A stretch of 64,000 nt of DNA from contig JAJEKV010000049.1 in the NCBI GenBank assembly GCA_021234155.1, forward strand, positions 7,906,036 to 7,970,035, read 5' to 3'. The position numbers were made by a program, and so were the translations under genes. Positions 36,044 through 47,517 of the stretch are shown here, piece by piece; within the stretch, counting starts at the first letter, position 1; every line of letters starts with the position of its first letter. This DNA is from Isoetes taiwanensis. Its lineage: Eukaryota > Streptophyta > Lycopodiopsida > Isoetales > Isoetaceae. The notes under the pieces were generated by a model, which searched no databases, was not told the origin of the DNA, and saw only the letters and a list, made by a program, of their open reading frames with translations.

Positions 36044-36469
36044 ATGTTGAGACTGGCTGAAATTCAGAAGTCGTACGAGCAAATTGAAGAGGCTCGTGGA
36101 CAGTACATGGACATTGATCGGTGTGGCATCCACCCACCACCAAAACATCCACCGGCTCTTCGCCAACTACGAAAATCAGCTAAGGGATCTAACTCCTCTG
36201 CATTCCAGCCCTCAGCTCTGGCTTCATTAGCTCTACTCCTCCCATTGCATCCTACTATGGTCGATCTGATCCACTTCAGTGGGCTGATTTGGTTGATGAA
36301 ACTGCCATGCCATATGCCTAGGAGACTTCCTCAAATTCCCTTGAAACACCGGTACGGTCTCATGCAGGCGGCCCCATCATAAAGGTCAATCACGGTTAGT
36401 TTCATGGAATGTTTAGGGGAATTTAGCAGCCTCCTCCCCTGAGAGTGGGTAGCATTTCTTTCTACTAGA
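36044..36469 (+). pseudogene. LINE fragment: end of ORF1 and start of ORF2 endonuclease
   Basis: Protein-like pieces on the plus strand: QKSYEQIEEARGQYMD (about 36065), YYGRSDPLQWADLVDETAMPYA (about 36253) and, at 36394, the typical plant LINE ORF2 opening LVSWNVRGI broken by one extra base. The frame EWVAFLSTR then runs to 36469, where a Helitron interrupts it. Reading resumes at 38979 with LDPQFVCLQEHK in the same frame. Stops and frameshifts show it is dead. Confidence 0.75.
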
Positions 36470-38978
36470 CTAGTAGCGGTGCCGAAGCGTTGCTGGTAAG
36501 GAGAGGCTCTTTATGTAAATGATAATCTTGTGTTGGATTTATTCACGCCTAATCTTAATGCAAGGTAGCATATTGATCTCTCAAAGCAGTGTTATATGCA
36601 ACTCCCATATGCAACTCTGACTCGTCAATGCCTTTTCGCCGATAAGAAGGTGAACACTTTGTTTTTCCATGAGAAGTTGAACACCCATAATTGAACTTGC
36701 CATTTTGGAAATAGTTGTCCCATGAATTGAACTCACGACTTTGAAATTAGTTCATTGAGCTTCAAGTGAGGTTCAATTTTGTAACATCGAAGCAACTTCA
36801 GTTGAAAATAGTTCATTGAGCTTCAAGTGAGGTTCAATTTTGTAACATCGAAGCAAGTTCAGTTGCTAAGGTTTTAAACCTGTAATGATGAACCTTTAGA
36901 GATGTGTGGTTTGTGTATTTTTAGATGTGTGGTTTATTAAATTTCTATGAACTCTTTGGTATGATGACAATTATTAGTGCAAAAGAAGCACTTGCAAAAT
37001 GAAAGCAAAAAAGATCTGCTTATTTCGTAAGCGTCTACAATTCATGTGTCATCTTATTAAAGCTTATCAATCTATATGCTCTATTTTGCAAATAAACGTT
37101 TTCTTTCTTTTGGCCTCCATTATGACATCAATTCATGTTTGGAAAAATAGTTATAACTAAACAATGTGATCGAGGTTAAGTTGGTTTTGCATCAAAATAA
37201 TATACCATGCAGCATTACATAGTATGGAATCCATATCGTGTCAGTTGCTTGCTTCATAATTTGCATCATACCACATAAGCATTGACCTTTTCCAATTCCA
37301 ACTCTAGTTTCAGAGTGTGTATTCATTTAAGTACAAAATCAGCATGCCAATATGCTCACATCCTACCCAGCTACTTGTTCATGGTTGGCTCATATATCAT
37401 GCATATTTAACTTCATGACACCACAACCTTCAGCTTGTACACATCCTGTGGCCTTTTCTATATCAAGTAGAAAAATGTAATACAAAATAATCTAAACTTC
37501 CATCACATAAAAGCAATTACAGCCTCTATATCCTCATATTCTAATGTGGACACGAAGTTTGGATCCATCACACTTTCACCCTATGATATACAAATTATGT
37601 AAAAGACTTGTGGCACATGCTTCAGCGTGTAGCAAAAATTTGGGTAAAGGCTTCTCTTAGGTGAACACCATCCCAATCAATTGCAGAGATGGGGCAGTGA
37701 ACGTTGTGTTTGAAGTCAGAACTGTTGCTCCAGATTGTATTGTAAACTTGAAATTGTAATAACCTCAGGCCACAACACAAATTCAACAAATTTGCACTTC
37801 ACATCCCTGCAGATATTTAATGAAAATGGATTAAAAGAGTATATGAATAGTTGTTGAAGACAACTGTTAAGTATGAGTACCATACTCTGTAGGCTTGCTT
37901 GTCCGAAAAGTGTTACGTGTTCTTAACACAGAATTATAAGGCATGGCTCTTGCTCCTTTATTGTAAGGATCCTGTATGAAAATGACATATTTTTAAAAAA
38001 TTACAAAGCCCAATGGCACATACTCAAAATGTTACAGCATATTAAACAGCAAACCCTTAAGCAAGAAAGGTATAACATAAGTTACATAACATACCTCTAT
38101 TTTAGTTTCTATCTGGTTGATAACAATTGGCACTGCAGTATTATCTCTGCTACTGTCATATTGAACCCAAGAAAACCTCGCATTAAAGGCATTTCCATCA
38201 ATATCATATACAGGCCTTTGCTAAATTATTTCAGGTCTGGCAGAAGATCTTTATCAACTGTAAAATAAAGCAACATGGGGATTTAAGAGTACCTCCATTT
38301 ACATGTGATTCTTGGACATATGGTTAACTTTCAGATCAAAAGCTTGAGCTTTCTTACGAAAATATGAAGAAAAAGCAAAAGACTGCCTTATAGACCAGAG
38401 TGATAAAAACAGGGTTCAAGATTAAATCTAAAGCTGGCCATAACCAAGGATTCGAACCTTTTTTTTAACCAATCGGATGCACCATCTTTAAGCAAATCAA
38501 TAGGCATCTGGTTCTGGTGTATGGCTCATTGAACAACCCTAACCCTAACATTGTAGCCCAGACGAAGTGCATCAGCTCTTGAAACTTCTAATTGAGTTGC
38601 CATCTGAAGAAGAGCTCTCACACCTTGGTGCACTCAAAAGACAGAAACGTATGAAGAGGCCCATATCCATTTGCAAGTTGCAACTGCCGCCATATCTGTT
38701 TGCAAGTTGTAGTTGCAGCTGCTGCCATAGCTCGCCATTGGGCGTCGTAGCCAAGAAGATACATAAGTCCATAGCCAAAAGCTTTGGCTGACACCACCAT
38801 CGCCCCTATGTGCAAACCCCGTAACAGAAAGAGGAGATTTGGACGGACGTTTTAGGGCTTTTTCTTGGTGAAATCTTGGCCGTCCATTTTAAGATAGAAT
38901 TGGGTGGTGAAATCTTAGCCGTTGGATCTAGGGCTGGATCCAAAACCATGACTTACAGAATAACATTATAATATAGGA
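36470..38978 (-). mobile_element. Non-autonomous Helitron, 2509 bp, inserted in the LINE
   Basis: On the minus strand it starts TCCTATATTATAATG (38978) and ends with a GC-rich imperfect hairpin region (GCAACGCTTCGGCACCGC), TA and CTAG (36473-36470). The host bases are A (36469) and T (38979), and joining them restores codons AGA-TTG of the LINE endonuclease. No Rep or helicase is inside. Near the 5' end a minus-strand frame (MVVSAKAFGYGLMYLLGYDAQW, about 38800-38618) with a 5'-UTR-like leader may be a captured exon of unknown identity. The terminal hairpin differs from the big Helitrons, so this is another family. Confidence 0.88.
36750..36867. repeat. 61-bp tandem duplication inside the Helitron
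   Basis: The unit beginning GTTCATTGAGCTTCAAGTG at 36750 is repeated at 36811, near identical. Confidence 0.9.
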
Positions 38979-39260
38979 TTGGATCCTCAGTTTGTATGTC
39001 TTCAAGAGCACAAGTGTCGTAAGGGAGACGTATCAAAGCTTGCAGACGTGATTGGTCGAAGGTTTAATGTCCTTATCATAGCAGCTGATTCTCCCAGTGC
39101 AGGAGTGGTGATAGCATGGCTTTCTTCCTTGCCAGTCATCTTCACTAAGGCTGATCGTTTTGGTCGTTGGGCCCTAATTGTCTGGTAAGGGATTAAGTAT
39201 GGTCTAATTAATGTTTATACCCACAACAGGCCCCATCAGAGAGCTTCACTGTGGTAATTG
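38979..39260 (+). pseudogene. LINE ORF2 endonuclease fragment
   Basis: The continuation of the LINE from 36469. It reads LDPQFVCLQEHK, then FNVLIIAADSPSAGVVIAW, then DRFGRWALIVW, a stop, and GIKYGLINVYTHNRPHQRASLW. These are the conserved blocks of the apurinic endonuclease-like domain of plant L1-type elements. It ends around 39260 and nothing of the RT follows on this strand. Confidence 0.88.
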
Positions 39261-39379
39261 CTTTTTATTGGAGCATGCCTTCTTAGTTCATCCATTAGGA
39301 CATGGGTTGAAATTTAGAAGGGGAGGATATAACGGGGCGCAACGCAAATGGCAGCTATGAGGGGTAACTTCTGGCAGGT

Positions 39380-40846
39380 ACCCATGGTTATGGTCGCTGG
39401 ATAGGAATGGTCACAGATCCGTCTTCAGTGGGTGCGGCTGCTAAAATGCCTGTTCAGTTTGTAGCAATACATAGCCAGGCACATGGTGCATTTTTTCGCA
39501 ATATAAGTGTACCATCAGGTGTTCTGGATATAGCTAGAGCTGCTCATGGTGGCCAGATCGCATTTGTAAGCCCCCAAAGTCCTCCTGGTATTCAATTTTT
39601 TGCTGAAAGGCATGTCCTTGATCTCTAATGCAGCCGCCTCTGTAGCTGATGGTTCACCAGGAAGGCATGTTATGGGGAGGCTTGGTCCTGGAAAGAGTAA
39701 ATTGCACGGTCATGCCAAAAATGCTTCACATGCATACTCAAATGCTGGAGAGGCTCCTATCTATCCAGAAGCACTTGCAGACCACCATGAAGTGGTAAGA
39801 AGAAGTTTTTGTATACTCTCTCTAAGTTTCATGAATCCATTGGAAGTCAGTTGCTATAAGTTTCTTCTTTGATGCCAAGCTTGTAATATTATAAGGTAGG
39901 CCTAAACAAAAGATGTGATCAACAAGCTTGCATCTTTGATATAATAACAAAACAAATCTACCAAAATATGAGATATCATTTATATGAGGAGTAGTTAGGA
40001 GGTGGATTGTCGCATGGAAACATTTTCAATGCCTCTATGATTATTTAGGTTAGTGTTGAAGCATGATAAGCCACTTTGTAGCTTAGGTCATAGTGGTTTC
40101 TAGTGGACAACATTGATAAGAGATTTTTATCTGTACAGAATACCAAAATTGGAGGTAATGAATTTGATGTCCATCGTCTATATTGTGAAGTTACTGCTCA
40201 CGGAGGTTTTGAGAAGGTAAATGGTGCTCTCATAAGCAATATATCAATAAGTTGTATCAGTAGAATACCTCTGGAGTTTTACAACGAGTATACATTATCT
40301 TGTTACTCTCAGAAATGGTGCTCTCATAAACAATATATCAATAAGTTGTATCAGTAGAATACCTCTGGAGTTTTACAGCGAGTATACATTATCTTATTAC
40401 TCTCATCTTATGAAGTTTATGGATGGCAATGTTTCTGAGCATTTCCGAGTTTTAATGGATGTCAATATCCAACATTGACCACTAATAAAAAGGCGAACAG
40501 ATTGATTGCATTATTTTCTACCCAGTGCAATGATATGACCGTTTCCTGGCCTTTTGATATTGTTAAACCCAACTGTCTTTCCAAGAGGCATTTTTCTGTC
40601 CTCGTGGAGGGGTGATGGGAACTTTTACATTACTTTGTTTGTTGGTTTATTTGAAGGTTATAGCCATTTTGATAAGGTGATTGTCACTATTAGGTCTATA
40701 TCCCCTGCTTATTGTACCTGATATGAAGTGATCAGCACTACAATAAACATAGGGACAATGTGATGATTGATTTTTGTAATATCAACTATCTTGTTAGGTT
40801 ATCCAGAGAGAAGAAGTGGAAAAGATAGCTGCAGTCTTTCCACAAG
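39380..40846 (+). pseudogene. ARID-domain protein relic (ARID/HMG-box type)
   Basis: Plant ARID-HMG proteins are AT-rich-DNA-binding nuclear factors. A presumed upstream exon (about 39600-39794) ends in YPEALADHHEV before the donor GTAAGA at 39795. The next exon (about 40104-40216) carries, in two frames, WTTLIRDFY then NTKIGGNEFDVHRLYCEVTAHGGFEK, before donor GTAAAT. A third (from 40800, after TTGTTAG) reads VI..REKKWK / IAAVF with one base missing. That is the order of a real ARID domain, with at least two frameshifts. The exon-like frame at 39407-39628 (PVQFVAIHSQAHGAFF...) is not recognised and may belong to the same gene. No HMG box is found. Confidence 0.72.
40221..40408. repeat. 94-bp tandem duplication in the ARID intron
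   Basis: ATGGTGCTCTCATAA... at 40221 is repeated at 40315 with a few changes. The first copy begins just inside the intron donor, so the duplication does not touch the exon. Confidence 0.92.
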
Positions 40847-41877
40847 ACTTGATCCTTGATAGATAGAAAAAAGCTTCCATATACTTGCATAGAGTATGGC
40901 ACATGGACTATAGATTTCCCTGCACATATTAACAGCAGATGTACTAACAACAATGATTCCTAGACTTATATGCATTTCATTTTTGGATGAACAAATCTTT
41001 TTATGAGCATTTGAGGATATGTTGAAGATATGATAGATTTTTGCATGGATTTTACCTAACATAAATTATCTTCGCTTGAATTTTTGGATATTGGGCATTT
41101 GTTGTATAAACACGGTATTTTAAAGCAGTGGAAGATCATTTGAAAATGCTTTTATTATGGCACAAGAGGTCAATATTTTGTCAAGAGATGTAAAATCTAT
41201 CTTCTTTGTACAACGCATGTTGTTTCTTGCAGATGTGGGTTTAAGTTGATTCTGATCCCCTAGATTTGGTCCCATTATTGTGCGTTTAGGTTGCTCAATG
41301 ATGCAAAAATCAAAGGTAGAAATTTGATATGTTTGTTTCTTTCAGGTATTTCTAAGTTCTATGGCATGTCTTTTGCTGCAACATGTCTTTTTTCTGCCCC
41401 TTCTAATGCCATGGGCGCTTCAATAAGCAGATTGATATCAAAAGCTCTTGCTAGCCAGGTCTTGTACTCCAATTTAAATGCCATTCATCATATGCTATTA
41501 ATTTAAGAACAACCATCTAGCTTGCGAATTTAGTGCATGCTTTACACCTTTTTAATTTGGTGCATGCTTTGATGTTCTGTGCAGGTTAAAAGCTTTTTTT
41601 GCATCAATTGGCAACTGCCTATATAGAGATTCAAGGCAAGGCTATCTTTTTTGACGGACGAAAGCCAAAAAGTTTATGAATCGGATAAAAAGTACAAAAT
41701 TTACATGTCTCATTTAACTGTGGAAGCATAAAAAGATGCCACAGGAGCATGAGCCTGGAGCACACCAGAAAGGAAGAGTAAAGATAAGAATCAATTTGAA
41801 GATACTGAATCCAGATGCGTCCATCATTTCTGAATCAAGAGAGGAGCACTCATAGGCTGTCAGTATCTTTTTCTGGG
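40409..41877. other. Mostly non-coding, one exon-like segment
   Basis: Apart from the short ARID exon at 40800, there is one possible exon at about 41346-41459. It follows TTTCAG and ends CAG before GTCTTG, with the reading FYGMSFAATCLFSAPSNAMG. I do not recognise the product. T-runs at 41591 and 41646 could mark the poly(A) end of the minus-strand LINE that follows. Confidence 0.35.
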
Positions 41878-44800
41878 CTACCGTAATAACACCATGTGCA
41901 GATGAATAAATGCCTTGGTCGAAGATGTGGTGTCTGCGACGATCCCATATCGACCACAGGAGTCAACCAGAACCAAGATGGAATGCCCTCTGTTTAGCTT
42001 AGGACCATGCATTGGGATAGGACGCCAAGAGAATGCATCGGTCGTCCAATGTACTGTTAAACAAGCCTTGTAGCCAGGACCACACTGGTTGAACCTTTGG
42101 ACAATCAAAGAGATCGCAAGGCATTAACGCGCAGGCACCTGTAGATAACCTGCCACCATAGCACAGAGACTTTAGGGTGGAGCAACCTATCCCACAGCCA
42201 TTGCCCTGTACGACAAAAAGTGCACTGTGGAACCTGCAGGTGCCACCCATCTGGCAACTGGAGGGGTTGTGGTGCTAAAAGAAGGCAATATACTGATCTG
42301 ACAAAGTGCTTGCCTTTGTGAATATTGACAGTCCCATGGCACTATTTCAGCAACACCAACTTGCACTATAAGAGGCAAATTTTCTGCGACCTTCTCCCAT
42401 AGAGACACATCCCAACAAGAGAGCAGGAACTTTACCTGAAATTTAGGCCAAGATAGTAGGCGACCTGCTTCATACCATGCTTGAATAGAGACAACACCTG
42501 CCAGAACCCATCGTCTCTGTGTAAGGGGGCGAACTAATGCTGCCAGTGGAGGTGCTGAGGGGTCTGAAGGCAATGGTGCCCACCACCATGGAGGCTCCAA
42601 TAGGGTGAGGATGGAGGGGCATAGCCAGAAAAGATGTTTGACTGCCTTCCACGCTGTCAACGAGCCACGCAAAAATGGAGAAGCACTTGGAAAAAGATGC
42701 ATAGTCTGAAATAACGCCTAAGATAGGACTGGTTTGATAGCCTTTTTGCCTAGAGGGATACAGTGGCCAAGAACTTGTTTAAGAAGGCGTAAATCAGGAG
42801 AATCATATTCATCATTCAGGAGTCTCCAAATGAACTTTGAAATAAGGACTTTGCTCTGCAGTAAGAAGTCCATCATACCCAGACTACCTGCCCATTTGGG
42901 AAGGATGCACTTCGACCAAGCCACCTTAATCACAGCACCTTCCTCAGTACCCCCCATATAAAGTTTCGAACTATTGCAATGAGCTCACATACTTTGATTT
43001 GTGGGGCTAGCAGTAAGGATGTCATATAAACATGGGTATTACTAAGGACTGACTTGGCCACTGTAATGCGACCCACAAGAGACAACTTTGTGATGGACCA
43101 CTAGAACAAGTGTTTCTCCAAACCCTTAATGATCTCCTCCCATGCAGCTCCCATAGTAACATGGATTCCAACTGGAATCCCCAACAACTTGATGGTCTGT
43201 CCATGCGCAAGTAATTTCCATGGATAACCATGAACACACGCCGGAGTCGGAGTATTCAATGTCCATAAAGTTGTACACTTCTGCCACCCCACAAGGACAC
43301 CGGAAGCCAGTGAAAAAGTGTCTAAGAGCAATTTGGCAGCTGCAAGATTCTCAGCATTAGCAACTAGAAAGAGGAACATATCGTCTGCATATTGATTGCA
43401 AACCTCCTGTGTGCCATCCTTCATTGGAAGACCATGGAGAAGTCCCTCTGAGGTTGCAACGGTTAATTCTGACAAAGCCTCTGCGACAATTGTGAAAAGC
43501 AGTGGTGCTAAAGGGCATCCTTGGTGAATATCATGACCGAGTGAGAAGGCATCTGACGGCTCATCATGGAACATAACAGTCGCCCGAGCAGAGGCAACAT
43601 CATAATATCTAATGTGAATTGTTCCCCAAATCCCAGTCTTAGCATACAACGTCGCATGAATTCCCAGCTAACACTGTCATAAGCCTTTGCAAAACCAAGC
43701 TTAAGGTATAAACTGGAAGGTCTTGCTTATGTGCCCAATAAATTCCCTCGTAAGCAGTAGCAACATTGTTCAGAATGTATTGTTTTGGAAGAAAACCTAA
43801 TTGGGTTGTTGAGGTGGACTCTGCCAAGATGTCCTTCATCCACTCTGCAAAAGCCTTGGCAAAGATCTTATAATAATACAAATGACAATAAGGTGATGGG
43901 CCCCCAGTCTGAAATAGTTTGAGGATCCTTGACCTTGGGGATGAGTGAGATGGCACTTGTGCTTAGAATTCTATCCAAAGCAGTGGAACGCCGAAAAAGT
44001 CACAGAAAGTATCATATACATCTGGCTCCAGCCATTCCCAATACTCCTGGAAGAACTCAACTGGCAAACCATCCAAACCTGGATACTTGCCACTTTTCAA
44101 TTCAAAAATTGTCGAACTTAAATCTTCATCTGTCATATCCGCCTCTATTGACATGCACTGCTCGTCAGAGATGATGGGGGAAATCCTAGACAAAATAACA
44201 TCTCGCATTTCTGATTAAAAGGGAAGATGCTTCAAAAAAAGTCAAAAAGTGGCTATGCCGATATTGCTTGAGTTCGGTTGGCTTTGTTAGCACCGAACCA
44301 TCCAGCAAAGGCAATGAGGACATGGTTGACGTCATGCGACATCTCTTAACCGCACGAAAAAAGAAGCTTATACAACGATCTCCATCACGAAACCACTGCT
44401 GCCTGCTGGATTTGCTCCTCCTCCAATGTTTGGATCTATGCTAAAATATCTCGATCATAAACATCTGGAAGTAGTCCCTGTCGAGAATGGAGCAGGTCTT
44501 GGTACAAGGTGTCCAATAAAGCACGACCTGCTGCTGCAGACTCTTGGCCCCACTGTTTGGCAAAGCCTTTGACTGCCGCAATTGCATCCACTATGCCAGC
44601 CATGCCTCGACGTCAGCTGAAGGAAGTTGTCCAAGTGTTCTGGCAGTCTTCTTGAAAGTCAACATCCTTTAAGAATTTTACATTCAAACAAAAACATGTC
44701 CGTCCAGGCCGTCGCTGCTGCAGAGGCTCATCTGAAAGGAATTGCGGATGGTGGTCTGAAACTGAGTTGTCCTTGAGACAGAACCGGAAGAGATCTGGAA

Positions 44801-45080
44801 GTGCCACAACTGCATCTGCATTCTAGTAAGCTCTATCCAACCGAGAGCTTGCGCGATCCCCACTAACTTGACCATTGCACCAAGTAAAGGCACCTTCACC
44901 ATCAATCTCCGAGAGGTTACAGTCATGGAGTAGACGGAGCCACTGTTGGCGTTCAAAACAAGAACCCACTGTAGAGGTAGCCCCCAATCAATCGGACTCC
45001 ATTTCCACCATACTAAGATCCCCAACAAGAAGCCATGAAGTGTGGCAGCCCAAGCTGAGCATCTTTCCTCGCAAGGAGGC
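41878..45080 (-). pseudogene. LINE (L1-type) ORF2 relic, minus strand
   Basis: From right to left: endonuclease end with DWGLPLQWVLVLNANSGSVYS (45028-44684); pre-RT linker; RT start with FELKSGKYPGLDGLPVEFFQEYW (44208-43963); TQLGFLPKQYILNNVATAYEG (43956-43639); RT core with HQGCPLAPLLF and the catalytic QYADDMFLF (43649-43101); the thumb region WSKCILPKWAGSLGMMDFLLQSK (42957-42718); and a zinc-binding-RVT-like tail with HLFWLCPS (42702 on). Frames change at nearly every block and stops are frequent. The 5' end (ORF1) is missing, typical of 5' truncation. Confidence 0.88.
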
Positions 45081-45109
45081 CCACATATGTTTCTTCATTA
45101 CCTTCCAAT

Positions 45110-45982
45110 TATTAGCAAAATATATATGCTTAGAACTACCATATAAGACATCATAGATCTATCTTGGAGCAAACTTCCAAGTGCTTAAATTACCAAAGTC
45201 ATTTCCAATTTGACCATCTATTTAACATCATCTGACCATCCATTTTTAAGATTGAATGATACTGTTGATTGATCATTCATAATCCATACAAGATGTCATT
45301 CATTCTAGAATGACCTTCGTTAGTTGCTCCATTTTGTAATTCCCAAATCAACACAACATTCCTTCTCTATAGTTACTCTTAATCCATCTTAGGCAACAAT
45401 TGCCTCTTTAGCTAGTTTGCTTCACAGCTTTAGGTTGCTATTTCAATCCATCCAAGCTCAGTTAGCTTCATAGATATAACAAATAACTCATGCTAAATTT
45501 GTCTACTACCTATCTTTAGAGATAGCTCCCTTGCATTGACCCCATCATCAATCAATTTAAATTAACTAGCAACCATGCTCAAATGTTATAACTATTTACT
45601 ATGAATTCGTGCACATGTAATGCAATATAAGCTAAGAATTTTGCACGTTCAACCTAAAAGAACAAAGATAATAGAACTGCATCCTTGAAATTTACCCTTC
45701 CTTATAAAATGCTAAGCCCATCATGGAAATAGAGATGCTCAGCTCGAACTAGACATGTAATCACATGAAATCTTTTTGGGTGGCCGGTCCAAAAAGTAAC
45801 AAGTAGAGTATATAGGTCAATCATGTGTTTCTTATAACTATCCATTCATACAAGTTAATACAAGAGAGGCAAAGAATTACAAGCACCAACCTTCAATGTA
45901 TTATCTCAGAGGAGCATATTTCACATATGTGAGCTAACAAATACTGTAAGATATCTCTAACATATAATTATAAAGGGGCAGT
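45110..45982. other. AT-rich DNA upstream of the lipase promoter
   Basis: No gene, repeat or TE terminal motif is recognised. It borders the heat-shock-element cluster at 45983. Confidence 0.45.
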
Positions 45983-46170
45983 TTCTGGAATGTTCCATAA
46001 ATAGAGATTGCGCCTAAATTTTCAATGGTTCGTGCGAGGGGAAGCTACTAGAAGATTGCAGGAGGACGAAGCGTTTCTAGAAGCTGCAGTGTCGGGGATT
46101 TTCTGGAAGCTAATCGGAACGCCTGGGGGCTTCTCGAATGATCTGAGAAGGCTTTGTGTTGATATAAAAG
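45983..46170 (+). promoter_or_regulatory. Heat-shock-element cluster with TATA box
   Basis: Heat-shock factor trimers bind inverted nGAAn units. TTCTGGAATGTTC at 45983-45995 is a perfect three-unit element. TTCTAGAA (46075-46082), TTCTGGAA (46101-46108) and TTCTCGAA (46131-46138) are perfect dyads, and single GAA units lie between. A canonical TATAAAAG follows at 46163-46170, about 25 bp after the last element. Equal base use would predict about 0.04 TTCnnGAA dyads in this length. The layout matches plant heat-shock promoters and points at the lipase frame at 46381. Confidence 0.85.
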
Positions 46171-46256
46171 GGAGGAGCAGCCGGTCGGTTTAAGGCATAG
46201 CGGCCATAGGTTTAGGAGACGGAGTGTCTAGAGAGAGACGACGGAAGGTGACTCCG

Positions 46257-46529
46257 ATGGCTCAGAACAGAGTTGATGCTGGCGACATCCAAGCATGCCT
46301 GTTTTGTTTGACTGTTTGTGCCCTTTTGTTTTTGAGTTTGTTTGCTGTTGGTAGCTGCTTATTTTCTGCCGTACTTGGCTATGGCAGAAAAGGATTGTTT
46401 GACCGCCCGAATCATGGATGCCCTAATTTGCTCAAACGCGGTTTATTACCCTACTCAGGAAGAAGTTTTGAGGGATTTGCATCAAAGATTTGGGCGTGCA
46501 GCAACGTCTTTGATGGATTATGGATTTGA
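46257..46529 (+). CDS. Upstream open frame overlapping the lipase start
   Basis: The first ATG after the expected transcription start opens a 90-codon frame (MAQNRVDAGDIQACLF...) with a hydrophobic stretch, CLTVCALLFLSLFAVGSCLF. It overlaps the lipase ATG at 46381 in another frame. It may be a regulatory upstream ORF, or the original N-terminal signal/anchor of the lipase separated by a frameshift. No family is recognised. Confidence 0.4.
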   Translation: MAQNRVDAGDIQACLFCLTVCALLFLSLFAVGSCLFSAVLGYGRKGLFDRPNHGCPNLLKRGLLPYSGRSFEGFASKIWACSNVFDGLWI

Positions 46530-46965
46530 AGGCAATGGAAAGCAAGCAGTTTTTGCAAGCAGAAATCCGAGCGGCTTGGCTATGGTGGCATGCAGGGGAA
46601 CTTCTGGCATGAGTGATGTAGTTCAAGATTTGAAATATTTACATCGAAAGCTTCCATTTGCTGCCAGATCTGTGCATTGGGGCTTTGCAGAGAGAGCGCA
46701 GAGTATCCCAATCGATCTTTTTCTGCAGCTTTTAGAAGCAGGGGAAGAATTAGTATTTACAGGGCATTCTTTAGGAGGTGTCGTTGCTTCTTTGCTCTGT
46801 CTAAGACTTCTAGAACATAATCAGGGTTGTTTTGGAAGGCAATTGCAGTGCATTACTTTTGGAGCTTCTCTTTTTGCCAGTAGAAAACTAGCAGAATTGA
46901 TCAATTTTAAGTATAGAGATGCTTTTGTTCACTTATTTCTACCAGCCGCGACAAACTCCTTGTAA
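46381..46965 (+). CDS. Class-3 lipase-like protein, C-terminally truncated
   Basis: Class-3 lipases are alpha/beta hydrolases that cleave acyl esters with a Ser-Asp-His triad. This intronless 194-residue frame starts at ATG 46381 (MAEKDCLTARIMDALICS). It has ACRGTSGMSDVVQDL, the oxyanion/entry block, near residue 68, the nucleophile elbow TGHSLGG near residue 128, and CITFGASLFASRKLAELINF near residue 160. It ends LPAATNSL, right where the family has the segment leading to the catalytic Asp, so Asp and His are missing. Open sequence continues past the TAA. It sits behind the heat-shock promoter at 45983-46170. It is either a recently truncated gene or an exon whose downstream part is lost. 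Catalytic activity is doubtful. Confidence 0.8.
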   Translation: MAEKDCLTARIMDALICSNAVYYPTQEEVLRDLHQRFGRAATSLMDYGFEGNGKQAVFASRNPSGLAMVACRGTSGMSDVVQDLKYLHRKLPFAARSVHWGFAERAQSIPIDLFLQLLEAGEELVFTGHSLGGVVASLLCLRLLEHNQGCFGRQLQCITFGASLFASRKLAELINFKYRDAFVHLFLPAATNSL

Positions 46966-47381
46966 TTATTAAAAAAAATCCTGGATCCAAAAAGGGTCAT
47001 TTTGGAATTATGTATATTTATTTTCAGGGAAGGAAGCCCAAGTAAACTTAAGATAATGTGTGTTTTTAGAAACTATATTTTTTGAAATGGGTTTTACGGT
47101 TAGTTTTCCGGCGGACTAAATTTTGCCTGCACCAGGCGCTTCTGTAGTGGCAAACGGCATGATTATGGCATCAGCCCACCTCCGGCATGGACCAATTTTG
47201 AATCTGTGGCACCTCCAGACCTCCATCCTCAGTCATAATCTTTAAAGATTATGGCATCATAATTTGTGACATGACTAGTTAAAGATTATGCCATATCTTA
47301 GACCTCCATCCTAGGCGTTTCGCTCTAAAAGGCTTGGATCCATGGATTTTTGACGATTTAGACTTCCGGCTCGTTGCCTAA

Positions 47382-47512
47382 GGCTGGGTTCACATGCACC
47401 TTCACGACCCTCACCATCACGTAAAAAGGCTCAGCGTTTTACGCCCACCATCGCTAATTTTGCACTGGACAAAACAGGCCCCCTCTCCAGCAATGGTTAC
47501 ATGTGAACCGGC
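47382..47512. mobile_element. Small MITE, 131 bp, probable 5-bp target duplication
   Basis: GGCTGGGTTCACATG at the left pairs with CATGTGAACCGGC at the right, with one or two mismatches. CCTAA flanks both sides (47377-47381 and 47513-47517). The interior is GC-richer than its surroundings and non-coding. Confidence 0.6.
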
Positions 47513-47517
47513 CCTAA

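Noticed and set aside
38534-38549. Telomere-like CCCTAACCCTAAC
   Set aside because: Only about two repeat units. Chance or a captured promoter telo-box is more likely than an interstitial telomere.
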